A DNA stretch of 64,000 nucleotides from Colius striatus (taxonomy: Eukaryota > Chordata > Aves > Coliiformes > Coliidae): contig NC_084776.1 in assembly GCF_028858725.1 (NCBI RefSeq), forward strand, positions 4,154,001-4,218,000, read 5' to 3'. The translations under genes and the position numbers were made by a program. Positions 62,089 through 64,000 of this stretch are shown in pieces. Under the pieces are notes generated by a model that was not told the DNA's origin, ran no database searches, and saw only the letters and a program-made list of their open reading frames with translations. The first letter of the stretch is position 1. Each line of letters begins with the position of its first letter.

Positions 62089-64000
62089 GTGACCATCAGT
62101 TCTGTCAAGGACTTTAAAAGCCATGGAGCTCCATTTGGCTAAATGAGCTAGTTGAATCCCACATGCTTTATTCACATTAACCTTATTTTCTTCATCTAGG
62201 AATGCCACTTTCTTCCTGAACAAGCTTTTGCTTCCTGGGAACTCACTGTTTAGTTTTCCTGCATGAAACCGAGGTCCTCTCAGAAATTCAGCGGTCAGTA
62301 AGTTTTGCAGGATCTCATCTCTGGCCCCTTCACACAGGCAACAGGGACCTTCCTACAGCTGGAAAGATATGATAAAGGCAGAAACATTGTCTGTACATTG
62401 GCAAGGAAACTCATAGAACCTCTTGTTTCTTACTTTCTTACATAGTCATCTGCTCCCTGGGACATGCTGTTGTATATTTTATCCGCAAAACCACTTGGTT
62501 TGTGTTTTAAGCTTGAAATCATTGGTCCTGGATTTTTAGCTGCAGATTCTGGAGATAATGGGTAGATACTTGTCTCCTGAGACTAAGTCTGGAGGTTGTA
62601 CTAAGAATTTGCATCACTGAAATTGTTGTTTTCAACAGCAAAACGGGCTGTGCAGAATTTGAAGTGCTTTACCTGCCTCTTCTGAGCCCGTGACATATTT
62701 TCTCCAAGAAGTTTTTTAGGAAGCACTTAATAACTTTGAGAGCCCTTTAAATTGCAAACATATTCTGAAAATTTTAAGATAATAAAGGTTCTTAACTTCA
62801 GATTTGACTCAAGGCTGGATTTAAGCAATGCAGTCCCCACTTTGCTCCAGCTCACCAACGTCCTTGAACAGAACTAGTTCTGATTTGCAGCCCCAGCCTA
62901 TGCCCTTTGTAACCCTTTTTCCCTCTGAGTTTCTCATTCCAAACTTTCCCTGGTAACAGCAATGTCTGTGTGTTGGTATCATTGTCTCTGGTGAGAATAG
63001 TGCTGTGGAGACCAACAAGTGCTCTGTGCATGTTCAGCTATCCAAAACCTTTAGCTTAAGAGTTTCTACTCATATTCCGATACTTCATTTCATCACTTAC
63101 CGCCTGGGCTTTGATGTCTGTGAACTGGTTCATTTCACCACAGAGTAACTGAATAGCCTCTTCCATTTTCTTTTGAGCTGCTTTTTGCTCTTGTTCAATG
63201 AACATCAGTGTGTTTCACTCCTGTCTTTCAACATGTGCCTTCATGCAATACAAATCTTTAGTAATCTGGCTTTTGATCTGGGGGGGGGCATATTTCTGAA
63301 AAGCAGAAAACATGGAGTTCATTGTCTTGTTAGAAAAGATGTGTGGACTATAAGAAGCTACTGCTCCATCTAAAGTGCTCTGTGACCGACCCCTGCAGAC
63401 CAGAAACAGCTTCCTTTATTCAAAGCAATAAAATACCTTTGACACTATCCTGCATTACATGCAATGAGATTTGGGGCATGTTGAGGATCTTGATTATTTT
63501 ATGGCTAGCAGTCTTTACTTGACAACTTAAGATGAATATTCTTACTTTATGGTTTGCATTTGGCATGTAAGAGTAACAGAAACACTCAGGCTGCTCCCAG
63601 GGTAGGCAGAAAAAGGCAACAATGCACAGCTCAGTGGACTCTGTGCCACCTAAGACAGGAGTTAGTACAGCTGGTGCCACACTTGGTTTTCATCAATAAA
63701 ACAGAGCTGTGAAAGCAACAGGAGGAAAAAAATAAGGCAGATTCCTGCTCTTGGCTGGAGTCAGCCACATCTTGAGGTAACAATGGAAACAGAAGCTAAG
63801 TGCAAGAAATGAATGTAAAATGGATGCCTTCATGGTCTGTGCAGTCACTCATTGGACCCATTTATCTGTATAACCCCAAAAGACAACATGAGTAGGCTAA
63901 GCAGAAGGATCAAATAAAGTCCCTGCCTCATTGACATTAATTAAGCACTGGACTGGTTGAGGAGGGGTCTAGAAGAGACAGTTCTGAGAGTGAATAGTCA
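62089..64000. other. upstream flank of RHOT1, no gene recognised
   Basis: Unique, moderately AT-rich sequence with only short chance ORFs and a run of 9 G near 63280. No exon of a neighbouring gene could be identified on either strand. Confidence 0.7.

Overview
The window is vertebrate nuclear DNA, most likely from a bird. It carries intron-rich genes with GT/AG splice sites and CpG-island promoters. It also has two CR1 LINE 3' tails of the avian type (about 39.60-39.67 kb and 61.95-62.09 kb). Nothing bacterial or viral is visible, and most open frames in the window are chance reading frames in introns or GC-rich promoters.

Two protein-coding genes can be supported, both on the minus strand and in the same head-to-tail order I recall for human chromosome 17q11.2 (RHOT1 then RHBDL3). 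RHOT1 (mitochondrial Rho GTPase 1, Miro1) is complete. Nineteen coding exons run from the start codon at 61226 down to the stop codon at 36221. The joined exon lengths total 1857 nt and encode 618 residues, the length I recall for the main human isoform. The large last intron (36339-45058) holds a recognisable alternative 41-codon cassette exon (43570-43692) and a second candidate 61-codon cassette (37832-38014). Both have phases that would insert residues just before the C-terminal membrane anchor. A polyadenylation signal at 35215-35220 implies a 3' UTR of about 1 kb.

RHBDL3 (rhomboid-like protein 3) is partial. Its first coding exon (29709-29828) lies in a CpG island at about 28.9-30.4 kb, and a 24-nt second exon (26301-26324) follows. 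The remaining exons, which would encode the EF-hand region and the rhomboid domain, were not found; they should lie beyond coordinate 1, making intron 2 more than 26 kb long.

Layout from low to high coordinate: 1-26300 RHBDL3 intron 2, with scattered simple repeats, an old LINE-like fragment and some enhancer-like stretches; 26301-29828 RHBDL3 exons 1-2; 28.9-30.4 kb RHBDL3 promoter island; 30.5-35.2 kb intergenic DNA with an unexplained second CpG island (33.96-34.48 kb), an RFX X-box-like palindrome and a spliceable small ORF; 35.2-61.2 kb RHOT1; 60.8-61.7 kb RHOT1 promoter island; 61.7-64.0 kb upstream DNA with a CR1 copy and no gene I can recognise.

The two genes are not known to act together. 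RHOT1 couples mitochondria to microtubule motors in a calcium-dependent way. RHBDL3 is a poorly understood member of the intramembrane rhomboid family.
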